DNA from: Tetrapyrgos nigripes
Taxonomy: Eukaryota; Basidiomycota; Agaricomycetes; Agaricales; Campanellaceae
Reading direction: 5' to 3'
DNA: 64,000 nt
Assembly (NCBI GenBank): GCA_013368315.1
Contig: JAACJM010000002.1
Location: 372,001 to 436,000 of the forward strand
The position numbers and the translations under genes are program-made. Positions 11,460 through 22,764 of the stretch are shown one piece after another (within the stretch, counting starts at the first letter, position 1; each line of letters begins with the position of its first letter). The notes under the pieces are model-generated. The model was not told the origin of the DNA. It was given only the letters and a program-made list of their open reading frames with translations, and searched no databases.

Positions 11460-12620
11460 CTAAAGAGAAGCTACTACTGCTGTTCTACCGCGAATGACTC
11501 AGACCTACTCCCGTTTGAGAGCAGGGCGGTGCCGATGGGTAGTTACAGGGCATACGCGCATCACTTTCAAAGTTACATCTCGAGTTTGACTTCGAGTTCC
11601 ACTACCAGTACCAGTTCCGATTACAGCCCAAGACAGAAAGACTGAATTAAGAATGAACGTTGAAACCCGCTAGTCACCGAGCAAAGCTGCATGCGACAAG
11701 ATGGGGCATTGCTTCTTTGCCGACACTTTCGCAAGGAGGCTGTGATGTCCGTGTAGCACCGCGAATCAGGTACCACACACACTTGTACTCAATAGACTCT
11801 CATACTAAGGTTCAGACGTCCAGTGTCTGACCTAAAGAGGCTCTGATACTCTGACGCGCTTGGCGTGCTTGCCAGTGCCACAGGCTGTGTGAGTGTCATG
11901 GGTAGCGTACTCTCTACATCAGACAGGAGATAGATGATGTAAAGTAGCGCATCACCTTGATTTGGCTCAAAGCTCCCATTTGTGTCGTATACATACATTT
12001 ATAGAAGCAAGAACACCGGCTCTGGCGGACCTCGCAGCACGCTCATTGGATAACTGCAATATGCAGTGCTAATCATTAATCTTTGACTAAAAATACAGGG
12101 TACCCGAATCCCGCCATCAGCGCATGTCCAATTCTACACATGTAGGAATGATACTATCTCGGAAACGAAGTAGATGAGGGGTTGGACCTCGCTCATGAGG
12201 TTTGATTGTACTGGGAACGAGTAGGCAATGTTTTCTTTCATTCTCACATCACACCTTATATAACTACATTTTATTTGACTCTTCATATTCATCATTCTAT
12301 GCTACCTATGCATCAAAAAACTTGTTTTAAGAATAAATCGAATAGATAATCAGCAGTACGACCCTCAGCAATTGCTGGGGATGCATGAAGGATTGTCAGT
12401 GCTACACAGACATAGAGCTGGTAAGTGAGTACCCGATAAGCCTTAAAGAATGGACTAAAAATGCCTTGCTCACGTACGCTCAGCTATGTTATCGTCACCA
12501 GCAAAATGTCCCCAGAATCGCTACTCAGATACGACTCAGATGTCTCTGAGATATAGCGCATCAGGCTCCAATTCATTTCCCGTCCCGCTGTCCGAGCCAT
12601 TAGAACTTTGTTATATTACA
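11460..12620. other. No gene recognised
   Basis: Short ORFs on both strands with no domain signature. The right end leads into the dispersed repeat R1 at 12,622. Confidence 0.4.
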
Positions 12621-12621
12621 T

Positions 12622-13166
12622 TACGAGGCCTTTAGGCTGAGTTAACTTAGGTCGACCTCGAAAACTTTTCCACGGGTTCAAACTCCCACCCCTGTTCGTT
12701 GGCGCTCACTGCGGGCGGCTCATTGATATTAGCAGGCATTTTTGTTGGGACTTAAATTATGAATTTTTAGCATGATTTCTAGGCTGATAAGAGTCAAAGT
12801 ATTTGCCAGTATTTGCCGCTGAAATGCCAGCTTTCAAATGGAAAGCTGGCATTTCAGCGACAAATACTTTGACTTTTATCAGCCTAGAAATCATGCGAAA
12901 TTTTCGTAATTTCAGTCCCAACAAAAATGCCTACAAATATCAATGGCCGCAGTGGCTCGGTAAGCGCTCATCGATCAGAGATCTGGAATCACGGTCGAGA
13001 GTCGAGACCATCATGACGTCGTTCATGGCTTCCTCGGACAAACACATAACCAAGGCAGCGTAGGCAGCATCAGGGTGCGCCTTGTCTTCCTCCTTGCTTC
13101 CTCCCCCGATCTGAGGGCCTCGTAGCTTGCCACGCGAAGCGATGGCACTTTACCCCAGTCTTTTGC
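12622..13166 (+). repeat. Dispersed repeat R1, copy A (interrupted by a MITE)
   Basis: Starts TTACGAGGCCTTTAGGCTGA and ends with GGCCTCGTAGCTTGCCACGC followed by ...TTTACCCCAGT. The outermost ACGAGGCC/GGCCTCGT are inverted. The middle holds GGGTTCAAACTCCCACCCC and AATCACGGTCGAGA. The same order is seen in copy B (17,951-18,404, minus), and the two ends recur near 22.1 and 22.7 kb. A 248-bp hairpin MITE sits at 12,707-12,954. Origin unknown: it could be a short non-autonomous TIR element or a SINE-like sequence. Confidence 0.7.
12707..12954. mobile_element. 248-bp foldback MITE, CACTG ends, TSD GCT
   Basis: The ends are CACTGCGG...CCGCAGTG, and nearly the whole element is one inverted repeat (TTGATATT, GCAGGCATTTTTGTTGGGAC, CATGATTTCTAGGCTGATAA and so on). 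A perfect 19-bp inverted repeat with a 5-nt loop lies at its centre (12,817-12,835 and 12,841-12,859). GCT flanks both sides (12,704-12,706 and 12,955-12,957). R1 copy B lacks the insert and reads straight through, giving an empty site. CACTG ends with a 3-bp TSD fit the CACTA/EnSpm group. Confidence 0.85.
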
Positions 13167-13261
13167 AAGCCAGGATATCTTTATGCCAAGATAATTCCTG
13201 TATTTCATCAGAATTCCTCCAATGCATGCCATCTGCTCCCATTCAACTCCCACTGCATTTT

Positions 13262-13560
13262 GCGAGATATGACTGGGATACAACATTGATATAATCCCCT
13301 ATTGCATGATATCACTGTTATAAAATCTGAGATGCGATATGATTCCCCAAACGCGTTATATTTCTGCATACGCAATACCCACTGATATATTTTCCAAATC
13401 GCGTTGTATCCCCGTTGTATCAGCGTGATATATTCTTACCGCTCGATACGTTTTCCATCATGCGTTACATTTTCCACGTTCAAACCACATTTCTTGTCTT
13501 GCAGTGTAAGCAATATTTGGGTTATACACTGGCTACCTTGCGCTATATCACCGATATGGT
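13262..13560 (+). repeat. Degenerate tandem of GATAT / CGCGTTRTAT words
   Basis: Words such as GCGATATGATTCCCC, ACGCGTTATATTTC, GATATATTTTCCAAATCGCG and CGTTGTATCCCCGTTGTATC recur at irregular 15-25 bp steps. Looks like a strongly diverged satellite. No coding role seen. Confidence 0.45.
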
Positions 13561-15040
13561 GGACTGGACAGCGCGAAATGGATTGTCAACGAAGTATAGG
13601 ATATTACATACAGGAGCTGATTCTGGGAAAATTTTGCTGGTGGTATCCAACCTGGTGAGGCAGAATTGACCCAGCGCTGGCCTGATAAATTTGTGTGGAT
13701 AGGACGAGAACCATTCCCAGGATGGCGAAAGTTGAACAGAGAAGATGGCATCCAATTGAGGTTGTAGAGATTTGCATGATGGAGGTAGGGTAAATATGTA
13801 ATAAATAGGTACTTCTGCTTTTGCGAAAGGATCATAAAGTATTGCTGGAATGTCTTATGTACTCGCGAAACATGGTATTCGAACCACTGTGCTGAGATGA
13901 GGCGATGTAGAACCGAGCTTGCCTACTGGAAGAATATCTCAGACACCAAAGTACCTCATCCTGCCGTTGATGCAGAATGTTGACTGCGTCAGGTTACGGA
14001 GCCTAGTACCTAAAAGGAGATGACAGGAGGGACAATCTAATGATCATGCGGGTCGGAAAAGTACCACCTTGGGTGAGCATGTACCAATATGATCCGCGAT
14101 GATGGGATATGGTTCCACACGTTGATTTGAAACCAAGCACTAGAGGCAGTCGGCTTGCCACAGCCATAATCCATATAACTACATGGACGCATATGCAGGT
14201 GGAGGCTCATCTGTCAATCCCCTTGCCCAATTTGAACTCAACTGACTCTCCAACGTCTGTATTTGCACCATAATTCTCCTCATAGCCACTTACATTCCTT
14301 CCATTCCGTTTGGGATTCGTCGAAAGCCCGCTGCAGTTTTCTCACTTGCTCCTGTTTTATCATCGGCTTCTTCTTGTAGCTGCATTTTGGCGTGTCGTAT
14401 GGGTAATGGTGGTTTGAATTGTTGAATGAGTAAACAGTGCAATGACAGTGAGTGTCCAGGCGTTAAATTTAGATGCTGGATATCTCCTTCGTCGGGGATT
14501 CAAACGGATTTTCGGACATTCCACGACTCTGTGCACTATCGCTTTCAAGCTGGATAAAGACTTCCAAGGACTGAATGTCTGAACTGGTTCTGATCCTACG
14601 ATGTCATGGGACTTCAAAGTGAGCGTTGAGAGCGGCGCCCCCTAATGCTTCAGCCTTCAGGTTACGAGGCCGAATGAAATGAGGCTGAGTTCTTTACACT
14701 CCGTTTCCGCATGTGGCAGTGCATATTCATCCCGTCTCCTCCCGTGCCGTTGTTTCCGGTTTCCTCCTTGCCAATATCCGCACCTGTATTTCTTAACATG
14801 ACTAATTATCTTGGCAGCGTGTCGTTGAGGGGATTTTGAGACAAGGATTATAGGAGAATCACCCTGGGTATAATATGCATGAAACGAACGAGGCGAAGCT
14901 CAGCAGCGCCATACATAAAGTAAATATTGTAGTATATGTAAACAAGAAGATGAAAATGGGAAAGGAGGGCGGGTAGCTTGAGAAATGGCTAGTGCTGCTA
15001 GACTCGTAAGTAAGAGTAAAAAATGAAGCAATATATGATG
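13560..15040. other. No gene recognised; one R1-like end
   Basis: TTACGAGGCC followed by GGCTGAGTT at about 14,657-14,690 resembles the left end of R1. Otherwise only short ORFs on both strands. Confidence 0.4.
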
Positions 15041-15045
15041 CGTAC

Positions 15046-15106
15046 CCGAGAGACTCGTGAGTAGTAAGACTGAAAAGATGAAGAATGAATAGGACGAGTC
15101 TCTCGG
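15046..15106. repeat. 13-bp inverted repeat
   Basis: CCGAGAGACTCGT (15,046-15,058) and ACGAGTCTCTCGG (15,094-15,106) are exact reverse complements with a 35-nt spacer. It is not followed by a T-run, so there is no reason to call a terminator. Confidence 0.6.
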
Positions 15107-15109
15107 GGG

Positions 15110-15960
15110 TATAAGTATGGGAATACTTGAAACAGGAGAAATAAACGCGTATGTGATGGAACTACGGCATTTTCCTATCTATCTTCAAATTACTCTTACT
15201 TGCATTGATTGGATTACATCTTCTATGAAATTCTCTTTAATTCTTTTGACTCACAGGTAATGAATATTCTTTGATCTCCTAGAAGATTCTCTTGTATTCC
15301 ACAAGCACTTGTAGTACTATAGATACCAAGCCACATTGTATTAGAGATAACCTGAATCACTACTTTGTCTACCAACTTACCTTCTACCCGAAGTGAGAAT
15401 TCTTGAGTGGCTACGCAACGCTTCGCGCTTGTCAACCTCCTCAACCCTCAGATACTTACCGGCTGCCTTGGCGCTACAAGTATTCGAGATTACGAAGTAC
15501 TGATCTATTAAGGTTACTACGGAGTTACATCGAACCTACGCAATCTACAAAATCTAGCCCTACTCTTTTACAGCGTATGAAGATAAATTAGAAACATGCG
15601 GAAGGAAATTGGAGACGTGTACGAGGACTCAAGACAAAACAAATTACTGAGATGAAGAGAGAAAGGATACGTGTGTGGGGAATGCGCAATGGACGGCCCT
15701 GGGGTCCTGTGCGAGAGGTACGGGCCACGGAGGCATACGAGATAACCGTGGACAGCCCTGAGGTCCTGCGCGAGAAGTAAATGATAGGGGATGGATGAAA
15801 TCCAAGGTGGCACTTACAGCAATGATTAGATCTTTATAAAGTAGCTTTAAAATACTACCAAACAACATCATTGTCCAAATATCTTTGCGACCGGTAACAA
15901 AAGTTTTCAATCTTAATCTTTCATTTTCATTGTCTTTTTTCCTGTTGATCTCTTCGTCTT
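15110..15960. other. No gene recognised; small direct repeat
   Basis: GGACGGCCCTGGGGTCCTG (near 15,692) and GGACAGCCCTGAGGTCCTG (near 15,751) form a short direct repeat in a CpG-rich stretch. Otherwise short ORFs. Confidence 0.4.
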
Positions 15961-15984
15961 GTTCTTTTTTGATTGCTTTCCTTT

Positions 15985-16190
15985 CTCTTTTGCTCTCTTT
16001 CATTTTTCGTTATCTTTCTCCCTCTCAATCTCGTGTCTTGTTCTTCATCCCTTGCTTTTTTTTCTTTGTTCCTCTCTTTTCCTCACGATTTCTTCTACGT
16101 CTTGTTTTCTCTGCTAGCTCCTTTTCTTGTCTTCTCTCCTTTCCTCATGACTCCTTTGCCTTGCTCTTCTCTGCTCTTTTTTTCTGACCT
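15985..16190 (+). repeat. Pyrimidine-rich repeat, second dispersed copy
   Basis: Shares TTTTGCTCTCTTTCATTTTT and the following CTTTCTCYCTCTCAATCTC...CTTCATC...GCTTT series with the block at 2100-2270. Low complexity. Confidence 0.65.
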
Positions 16191-16353
16191 TTTAACTTTC
16201 ATTTCAAGAGTTTACACGTAATTGAATCAGCATAGGTATATGCTTACATTTTCCTCCTCGTATTCTGGTCTTTTGAATTCTTCAACTCTCCGGTCTGAAC
16301 TTTACATAATGTTCCAGGCCCATGCCAAACAAACGTCTATTTAGGCTTTCGTA

Positions 16354-17215
16354 TGGCAGTAATATTGTCCAAAAATTCCGCTTTTTGCAGGTTCTAACTG
16401 TTTACAGGATCATGAATTCTTTGCAGGTAGCCAGACAGAATCAAAAAATTTGACAGGTCACCAAAAGACACTCCGATTTTTGCAGGTTGGTTTTCATGTA
16501 AGTTGGCAATTTTCACAGGTCATTCCTGTTCAATTTTCTGCAGGTTCTAGCTCACAACTTTTTGCAGGTGGCTTGACAATGATCCTCCATTTTTTTTGCA
16601 GGTCAGATATGACAGTCAATTTGTACAGGTGAAATTTGTGCAGGTTGGAGGCACTGCCATTGGTCAGCAGATCAGAGATAAGCGGGTTTACACATGGGTT
16701 TGGTGACGTGGCCTGGGTCTTGCTTTTGAATAGCCTGTTGACATTTTCCAGGTGCGTGTCCGTATCAGCTATCTCTTTCACTCATTCCTCTTTGCTATAC
16801 AAGTATGTTAATCAAAAAGATTTGAAATTTGGTTATTTCGCAGCACTCGTACTCGACAGGGTATAAAAAGCAGAAAAAATGATGAGAAGGAAGATAAGTA
16901 ATACTGTTCGAATATTTACAATGTGGAGCCTGTAAATTTTTGAATGGAGCAGGACTTGCAACAAAATTCTCACTTTGAAGGAAATCAACCTGCAAAAAAC
17001 AGCCATCATAAGGGGCAGACCTGTGAAATTTCCAGCAAGTATGGAGGACGTGTGTAAAAAAAGCTCATCACTTGTTTTGAGGGAGGACCTGTGCAAAAAA
17101 AGACAGAAACTTTGGAAATCAGTGCAACCTGCATGAAAAACCATAAAAATTACCGAAAAAGGGTCAACCTGCGAAAAAAAAGCCACTTTGGAATTTTTGG
17201 ACAGTATTATTGCCA
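16354..17215. mobile_element. 862-bp TIR element with TTTGCAGGT subterminal repeats
   Basis: The left end TGGCAGTAATATTGTCC followed by AAAAATTCC is mirrored at the right by GGAATTTTT then GGACAGTATTATTGCCA. TA lies on both sides (16,352-16,353 and 17,216-17,217). The left third carries about nine copies of TTTGCAGGT or TNACAGGT. The right third carries the reverse, ACCTGCAAAA or ACCTGTGAAA, so both arms have many short mirrored motifs that could bind a transposase. No transposase ORF. The TA duplication suggests Tc1/mariner-like; the family is otherwise unknown. Confidence 0.8.
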
Positions 17216-17680
17216 TACTATTGCAGCAACACTGATCTCACAGTTCACTCCCAGCATGCGTCTTCACATACTTTCTTTGTTCTAGTACCTCTTGTATCAG
17301 CCAAATTTGGCTTTAAAGGCTCTATCTCTAGGTGATTCTCTTCTGGAACCAGCATACCTATGCCTGCTCCCAATGAGTCACTGCCGGCCAGGCTATACAC
17401 CATAAGCCAAAGCTCAATATGCAGCCCACTTGACAGACTATTGATGGCTCAGCTTTTATTTTCTACCCTTACACTCGGGATACCTAAACTTTTCTGGCGC
17501 ATAGTGTTCTCTCATAACCACCAGAAGTCATACCATGTATTGAAAAATCCAGGTGATGCCATTCCCCGTTTTACAGTGACAGGTTTATTTCGTGCCCACT
17601 CCTATTCCTATTTTCTCTCCTGTGCTCACAACTTCTCTCTTGCCATTGTCCCTACTAAATGATTTTGTTTATTCACCTAG

Positions 17681-17957
17681 GATTGTGACACTCTGTCTAT
17701 GATCCCAGCCTTCCTCGATTTTCTTGAGGGAGCTCAAAAACTTGAAGAGTTGTCCCTTCTATGTGCAGGCCTGCTTCTTCCTGATGAATTTGACCACCCA
17801 CTGTTTGTCATTCCTGTACTTCTCAGATAACCATCATCTCAGGATGAGAACAGAATCTCACGAATTATTTTCCTCCCCAACCTTCGCAAACTCAACCTAG
17901 GCTTCTTCCCCGAAAAGAGCTACATCACTCGCTTACTCTCCCATCTTTCAACTGGGG
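17681..17957 (+). pseudogene. F-box/LRR-type gene remnant
   Basis: A frame with one internal stop reads CDTLSMIPAFLDFLEGAQKL, then EELSLLCAGLL, and after the stop LPNLRKLNLGFF. This is the leucine pattern of the C-terminal part of Agaricomycete F-box-like proteins. Upstream frames (17,360-17,660) may belong to the same decayed gene but are not convincing. It is truncated on the right by R1 copy B. The family assignment is by pattern only. Confidence 0.4.
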
Positions 17958-18404
17958 TAAAAAGCCATTGCTTCGCGTGGCAAGCTACGAGGCCTGTTCA
18001 ATAAAGTCAAAATTTTACTCTTATATTGACTACACTGCAGCTGCTGAGAGAAAGAGAGATAAAACAACGAAAGAGGATTTGAAGACAAGAATTACGAGGT
18101 TTGTACTGAATGCAAATGCAAGCTTGAGGAGTGGAGGAATAGGGCGGTGGACATTGTCCACGCTGGCAGTGAAAACGAGAGTCGACACTCTGCCAGCTGG
18201 CATGACGTTTGCATGACGTTGTGGTTGTCGACAGAAAGGCCTCACGTTGATCCGAGGAAGCTTTGATGGGTCTCGACCGTGATTCGAGATGAGCGCCTAA
18301 TGAGCGCCAACGAACAGGGGTGGGAGTTTGAACCCGTGGAAAAGATCTGGGAGGTCGTTACGACATAAATTAACTCAGCTTAAAGGCCTCGTAATTTCCC
18401 CAGA
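17951..18404 (-). repeat. Dispersed repeat R1, copy B
   Basis: Read on the minus strand this copy has the same left end (TTACGAGGCCTTTAAGCTGA), middle (GGGTTCAAACTCCCACCCC, then AATCACGGTCGAGACC) and right end (GGCCTCGTAGCTTGCCACGC, then TTTTTACCCCAGT) as copy A. It lacks the hairpin MITE of copy A, and it has about 250 bp between the middle and right-end blocks that copy A does not share. Confidence 0.7.
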
Positions 18405-19855
18405 AACGAACATATACATGTGCAAAGGCATAAGATTGTAACCTAAACCACTCCTCAATTTACTTCACATCTGGCAAATGTGCAAAGTATAACAACGTGG
18501 TTTTCAACCATCAACCCGAAGTAACAGTGATCCCGAGTCCAATGCAGTGGAGAAATTGCAAAGGTGCTCAAAGAGGTGTGTACTTCTAAAGTGAGTTACT
18601 CGCATATTCAGGATGAATACATAGCTTCAAGGAAACAAGAACCATGTGTGATATGTTGGAATTCTATATAATTAGCCACACACACACCACTCACTTTCCA
18701 CTTTACTCCATACTTACATAGCTACTTATATCATTACTCCAGACTGATCTCAGACATTACATCGACTAGGGGTATATTCACATATGCTCCTACCATCGCT
18801 TCCAGATAGTCTCTTTGTTGTACCCTCAGATTGTATCCATCGCATTAGGATACCCACCAACTGACCCTTCTCAGGATGAGGTGTCAGGAAGTTCTAGATG
18901 CGGCACATGGAGCTGGGAAGAAATGGTCAGTAGTAAAATTCCATTTCTCCAATACCTCGCATATCTCTGACAACTTTTCCATACTATTCTTTCTGATGAC
19001 CATTTGTTATTCCGTTTTACAGACAAAACAGGTTTTTGATATGGTGCGTCTGCAAAACTCAGCTCCAAAAGAATAAGGCGATGTAGGACTCACTACACTG
19101 CACCAGTGACCCTGCGAGGTTGTCTTGGATTACGAACTGCCAGTGTCCCAGCTTTTCATTGTCAAGGACGATGGAGGGGAGGTGGAGCAGGATGAGGAGA
19201 TTGCAGAGGGCTGCTCAAAGGATGGGGAAGGGTAGAGTAAGGAGAGTAAATAATGTTGTTTCAAAACTTTTATTCATCTAAACTACTGATGTGAACCTTC
19301 CTCAATAATTTACTCCTTTTATGCTATGCCACAGCAAGCCTAACTTGGTTCATATGCGAACTGAGATTTGAGCATGAGAAGCATGTTTGCTCAATTTGGT
19401 ATTAAGCAAGACTCGGCTCTCTCCTACCTCATCACAAAAAGGTACGTCCTAAACACAGACTGTGTATTTCTCCGAAAAATGCATCATTTTCTGGCCAAGG
19501 GATGGTCTTCAGCTTTCACTAGAATTGGTTCATTAAGCTCTGATTCTTTTCAAGCAAAAGTTACAGTCACCTTGTGGTATGTACCTCTAAATTCTCACCA
19601 TTTCTTTCAAGCAGTCAACTGAGTGTTCTTCCACCGTCAAAATCCAAACTGGTAAGATTAGAAGGATCAGAGAAGATCAACAACTGATTTGGGCCATAAG
19701 AGTGAATATTGGAGTGAGTATACCTGAAACTTGCCCGAAACAGACGCGACTGCGCATAAAAATGAATATATTAATGCGTAAAGTCAGACATGGTTCCTCA
19801 GTGTATCTGTATCCATAACTGGGTTGTACCCCATCCCCACCCCGACCTCATTCAT
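18405..19855. other. No gene recognised
   Basis: Short ORFs only, none with a recognisable domain. Confidence 0.4.
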
Positions 19856-19858
19856 GTC

Positions 19859-21948
19859 TGGTATTTGTACTCCCAAGTCCCATGACAAGGATGTACAATT
19901 CCGTTTAGCTCTAGAAAACATGAGATATAAACAATGCACTACAGAGGATATTACTTTCTTGCGATCTTTGATTTAAAATCCTTCAACTGAGTCTCACTCT
20001 ATTGATAACCCACGTTTCTGGAATACTTCAATAATTTTGACATATAATAAACACAAGGATGTAGCTAATGAACTGGGGAGTAAATGATTTGCAGCAGAGA
20101 CAGGGCAAACACTGACACTTCTTCTCAGATGACGAAGAAGTTGTTTTTGATGAACGTCCCTCAAAAACTCATGATTGGAAATGAAAACGGAGAAAGACTT
20201 CCAAGTACAGGATCAACTTTGGAAACAAAGCCCTTCAAGCAACAATATGCAGATTCCCGGAACTCTGTCTTTATGCAAAGGATTGCCTGTGATAATCTGC
20301 TTCAATGGAGCAACTGAGCTATGTATAACAAAAGGGCAAGAGGGCACTGTTCATGGCTGGCAAACTGGTAAGAGAAAGCGAGGTCAACTAGTGCTTGATG
20401 TGCTGTATGTCAAATTGGAAAAACCTCCTACTGATGTGCAATTCAAAGACCTTCCTCTAAATGTCATACCAATTACCCCAAATACAAGACGCATCAACTA
20501 TAAACTACCTGATGACAATATCATTCAGATATCTCAATCCCAGGTAGAAGTATTGCCTAACTTTGCCATGACTGATTTCGCATCACAGGGAAAAACAAGA
20601 GACCCTAATGTGGCAGATATTTACAACAGTTGTGATCTTTGGGCAATTTATACTGCACTGTCAAGAAGCTCCAATGCAGATGGGACCATGATCCTGCAGG
20701 GGTTCAATGTTAATCATATCATAGGTGGTGTAAACAACAAAGGTCAAGAAATAAGAGAATTGGAAATCCTAAATGAAATCACTAAGTTACGTGAGGATCA
20801 AAAATTGCCCCCTTCAATTATTGGAGACTTGAGAGGTTCTCTTATACAACAATATAGGTCTCATTTTGGCAAAAACCATACACCTTATGAGCTTCATGAG
20901 AGTCTAGTATGGGATGAGAACGAAAAATTTGAATCCACATTAGATCCTGCAATCTCATGGAAAATCATAGAAAAGGAAAAGGGAAAAAAATCCACCTGTC
21001 AAAAAACAAATGGGAAATTTTGTTCCCATTGAAAGAAAGAACACACAATATAATGAATCAGAAGTTTCTAATGTGACGGCATCAGTTCCTTTGCTGCCAA
21101 CAAATATATGTGGAATGTCAAACAGGTTAGAGAATCAGAACGCAAACAGTGAGTATCCAATGTTGAAATGGTCTGCAAACAGCTGTGCTTATGACTCTGC
21201 CATCATGCTTCTATATCATTTGTTCAGATCGGAACATGCAGCATTTCATGGTGAAAGCGAGAATTGGTCCTCAATCCTGATGAATGACCTTTCAGACGTT
21301 TTTCAGTCAGGTATAGCAGACTTCAGTGATGTCTGAGAGAAAATCCGTAGACAGCTTTTTCTCCTGGATCCAGATGCTTTTCCTGACAGGGGATATACTG
21401 ATACGTCTGATGTATTACATGAGTTATTGCAAACACTAATCCCAACAACGAAGAGAGATGTCTTTTGTGTCAATAATCACTCACATTTTCGGGTCGAGCT
21501 GCAATGCAATTTAATGCTAGCTCATACAATCAGTACATTTGAATCAACACAGCATTTAGTTTCTCACTTTATGGAGCCCTGGGCTGATAAATGTCACTCT
21601 TGTCATGCTGATATGTTCCGAAAGTACACATTCCAGAGATTTCCGAAATTTCTTCTGATGTACCTACCTTATGAATGCAGGACAGAGATTCAAAAGATTA
21701 TACGTGTGCCTCAAGGAGCTCAATTTCGAGAATATAGTGTAAATGGCATCATTTATTTTGGTAGAGATCACTTCATCACAAGGATGTTTAACGGAACTCA
21801 TGAGTGGTTATATGATGGCATTGGAACTGGAGTAGCAACTAAATTATCTGCAGCACTGCAAACTGTTGGTGGAAATCTGGAATACCTTGCTAACAAGAAG
21901 GCGGTAGTGGTTCTGTATGTCGAAACAGAAATAGAAGAGACCAGGTGA
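19859..21948 (+). pseudogene. PIF1-like helicase C-terminus fused to a ubiquitin-peptidase-like domain, decayed
   Basis: The 5' part, with several stops, still shows RFWNTSIILTYNKHKDVANE (about 20,010-20,070), a helicase segment before motif V. The long frame 20,175-21,032 carries VLPNFAMTDFASQGKTRDPN and IYTALSRSSNADG, matching the late helicase motifs V/VI (strand transfer and the YTALSR arginine). A frameshift near 20,990-21,005, in A-runs, leads to a cysteine peptidase-like part: WSANSCAYDSA (candidate nucleophile Cys), a CHSCHADMF zinc-type pair, and GRDHFITRMF...WLYDGI (candidate His). An in-frame TGA at 21,334 splits it. Helicase Walker motifs are missing, so it is 5'-truncated. Such helicase-peptidase fusions are common in mushroom genomes and may derive from Helitron-like elements; that origin is not shown here. 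Confidence 0.7.
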
Positions 21949-21965
21949 ATACATTTGATGCATAA

Positions 21966-22085
21966 AAACGGCCTCGTACTCGCCATGCGTCAGCGCTGGT
22001 CCACACCCCTTTCATAGATAGATAAATACACACCAAGTGGCCCTTGCAGGACCCAGCAGGGTGGCGTTGCGTAGTCACAATAGTC
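21966..22085 (+). repeat. Dispersed repeat, partner of 2350-2460
   Basis: Begins GGCCTCGTACTCGCCATGCG, resembling the right end of R1, and continues with GTCCACACCCCTTTCATAGA and GGGTGGCGTTG, shared with 2350-2460. It starts about 18 bp after the helicase/peptidase pseudogene stop. Confidence 0.6.
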
Positions 22086-22124
22086 TTATGGTAATCTCAC
22101 AGCGTGAGCCATGCCAGTGCTTTA

Positions 22125-22760
22125 TTACGAGGCCTTTAGGCTGAGTTAACTTAGGTGACCTTTGCAATTCAATCGCAACTTTTCCACGCCTGCAATTTCT
22201 ATTGGCCAGTCTATGATGCCGACAACCGAATGATCGGTCTAGACTCACGACGCATCGGCTTTTCGATCCGACTCAAGCTGTCGTCAACTATGAACAAACA
22301 ATGACATAACCCAAGTCGCGTCGGATTTTCCTAAGTCCTTTCGCCTTCACCTTACGATATGTATGTATGTACGTATTTATGTAGCCAATACACAAACATA
22401 CAAGTACGCGCTGTCAGTCAATTGATCAGCCCTGTTTTTGCAATCATGATCAGCTACAACGCGGTTCAAGAATATAGCGAGGTTTTAGTGTGTAGGCCAT
22501 CAGAAAAAGCCGCGATTTAATTAACTCGGTTGCCCGGCTTCACAGCAGCTAAACGGCAACATGCCCTGCCTTTATTCAGTTGTACAAGCCGAGCAATAGA
22601 AATACTGGGGTTCTAAGTATGAATAGGCATTGATTGCATGATTACTTATCTACTGAATAACCACAGTATGATATTCCTAATATGGCTAACGCTGCAACCC
22701 TACTATGGGCCTCGTAACTTGCCATGCGAAGCAGTGGCATCTTTCCCCAGTTATGTAAGT
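22125..22760 (+). repeat. R1-like repeat, copy C (both ends recognisable)
   Basis: The left end TTACGAGGCCTTTAGGCTGA with GTTAACTTAGG and the right end GGCCTCGTAACTTGCCATGC with TTTCCCCAGT match copies A and B. The centre (22,200-22,690) is not clearly homologous, so this may be a deleted or composite copy, or two separate fragments. Confidence 0.5.
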
Positions 22761-22764
22761 AAGA

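Noticed and set aside
12940..13020. tRNA- or SINE-like A box (TGGCCGCAGTGG) and B box (GGTCGAGAGTCGAGACC)
   Set aside because: The A-box-like word is the end of the hairpin MITE, not part of R1, and no cloverleaf can be drawn. A SINE origin of R1 remains possible but unsupported.
13860..13890. B-box-like GTGGTTCGAATACCA on the minus strand
   Set aside because: No acceptor stem, D-arm or A box at tRNA spacing upstream.
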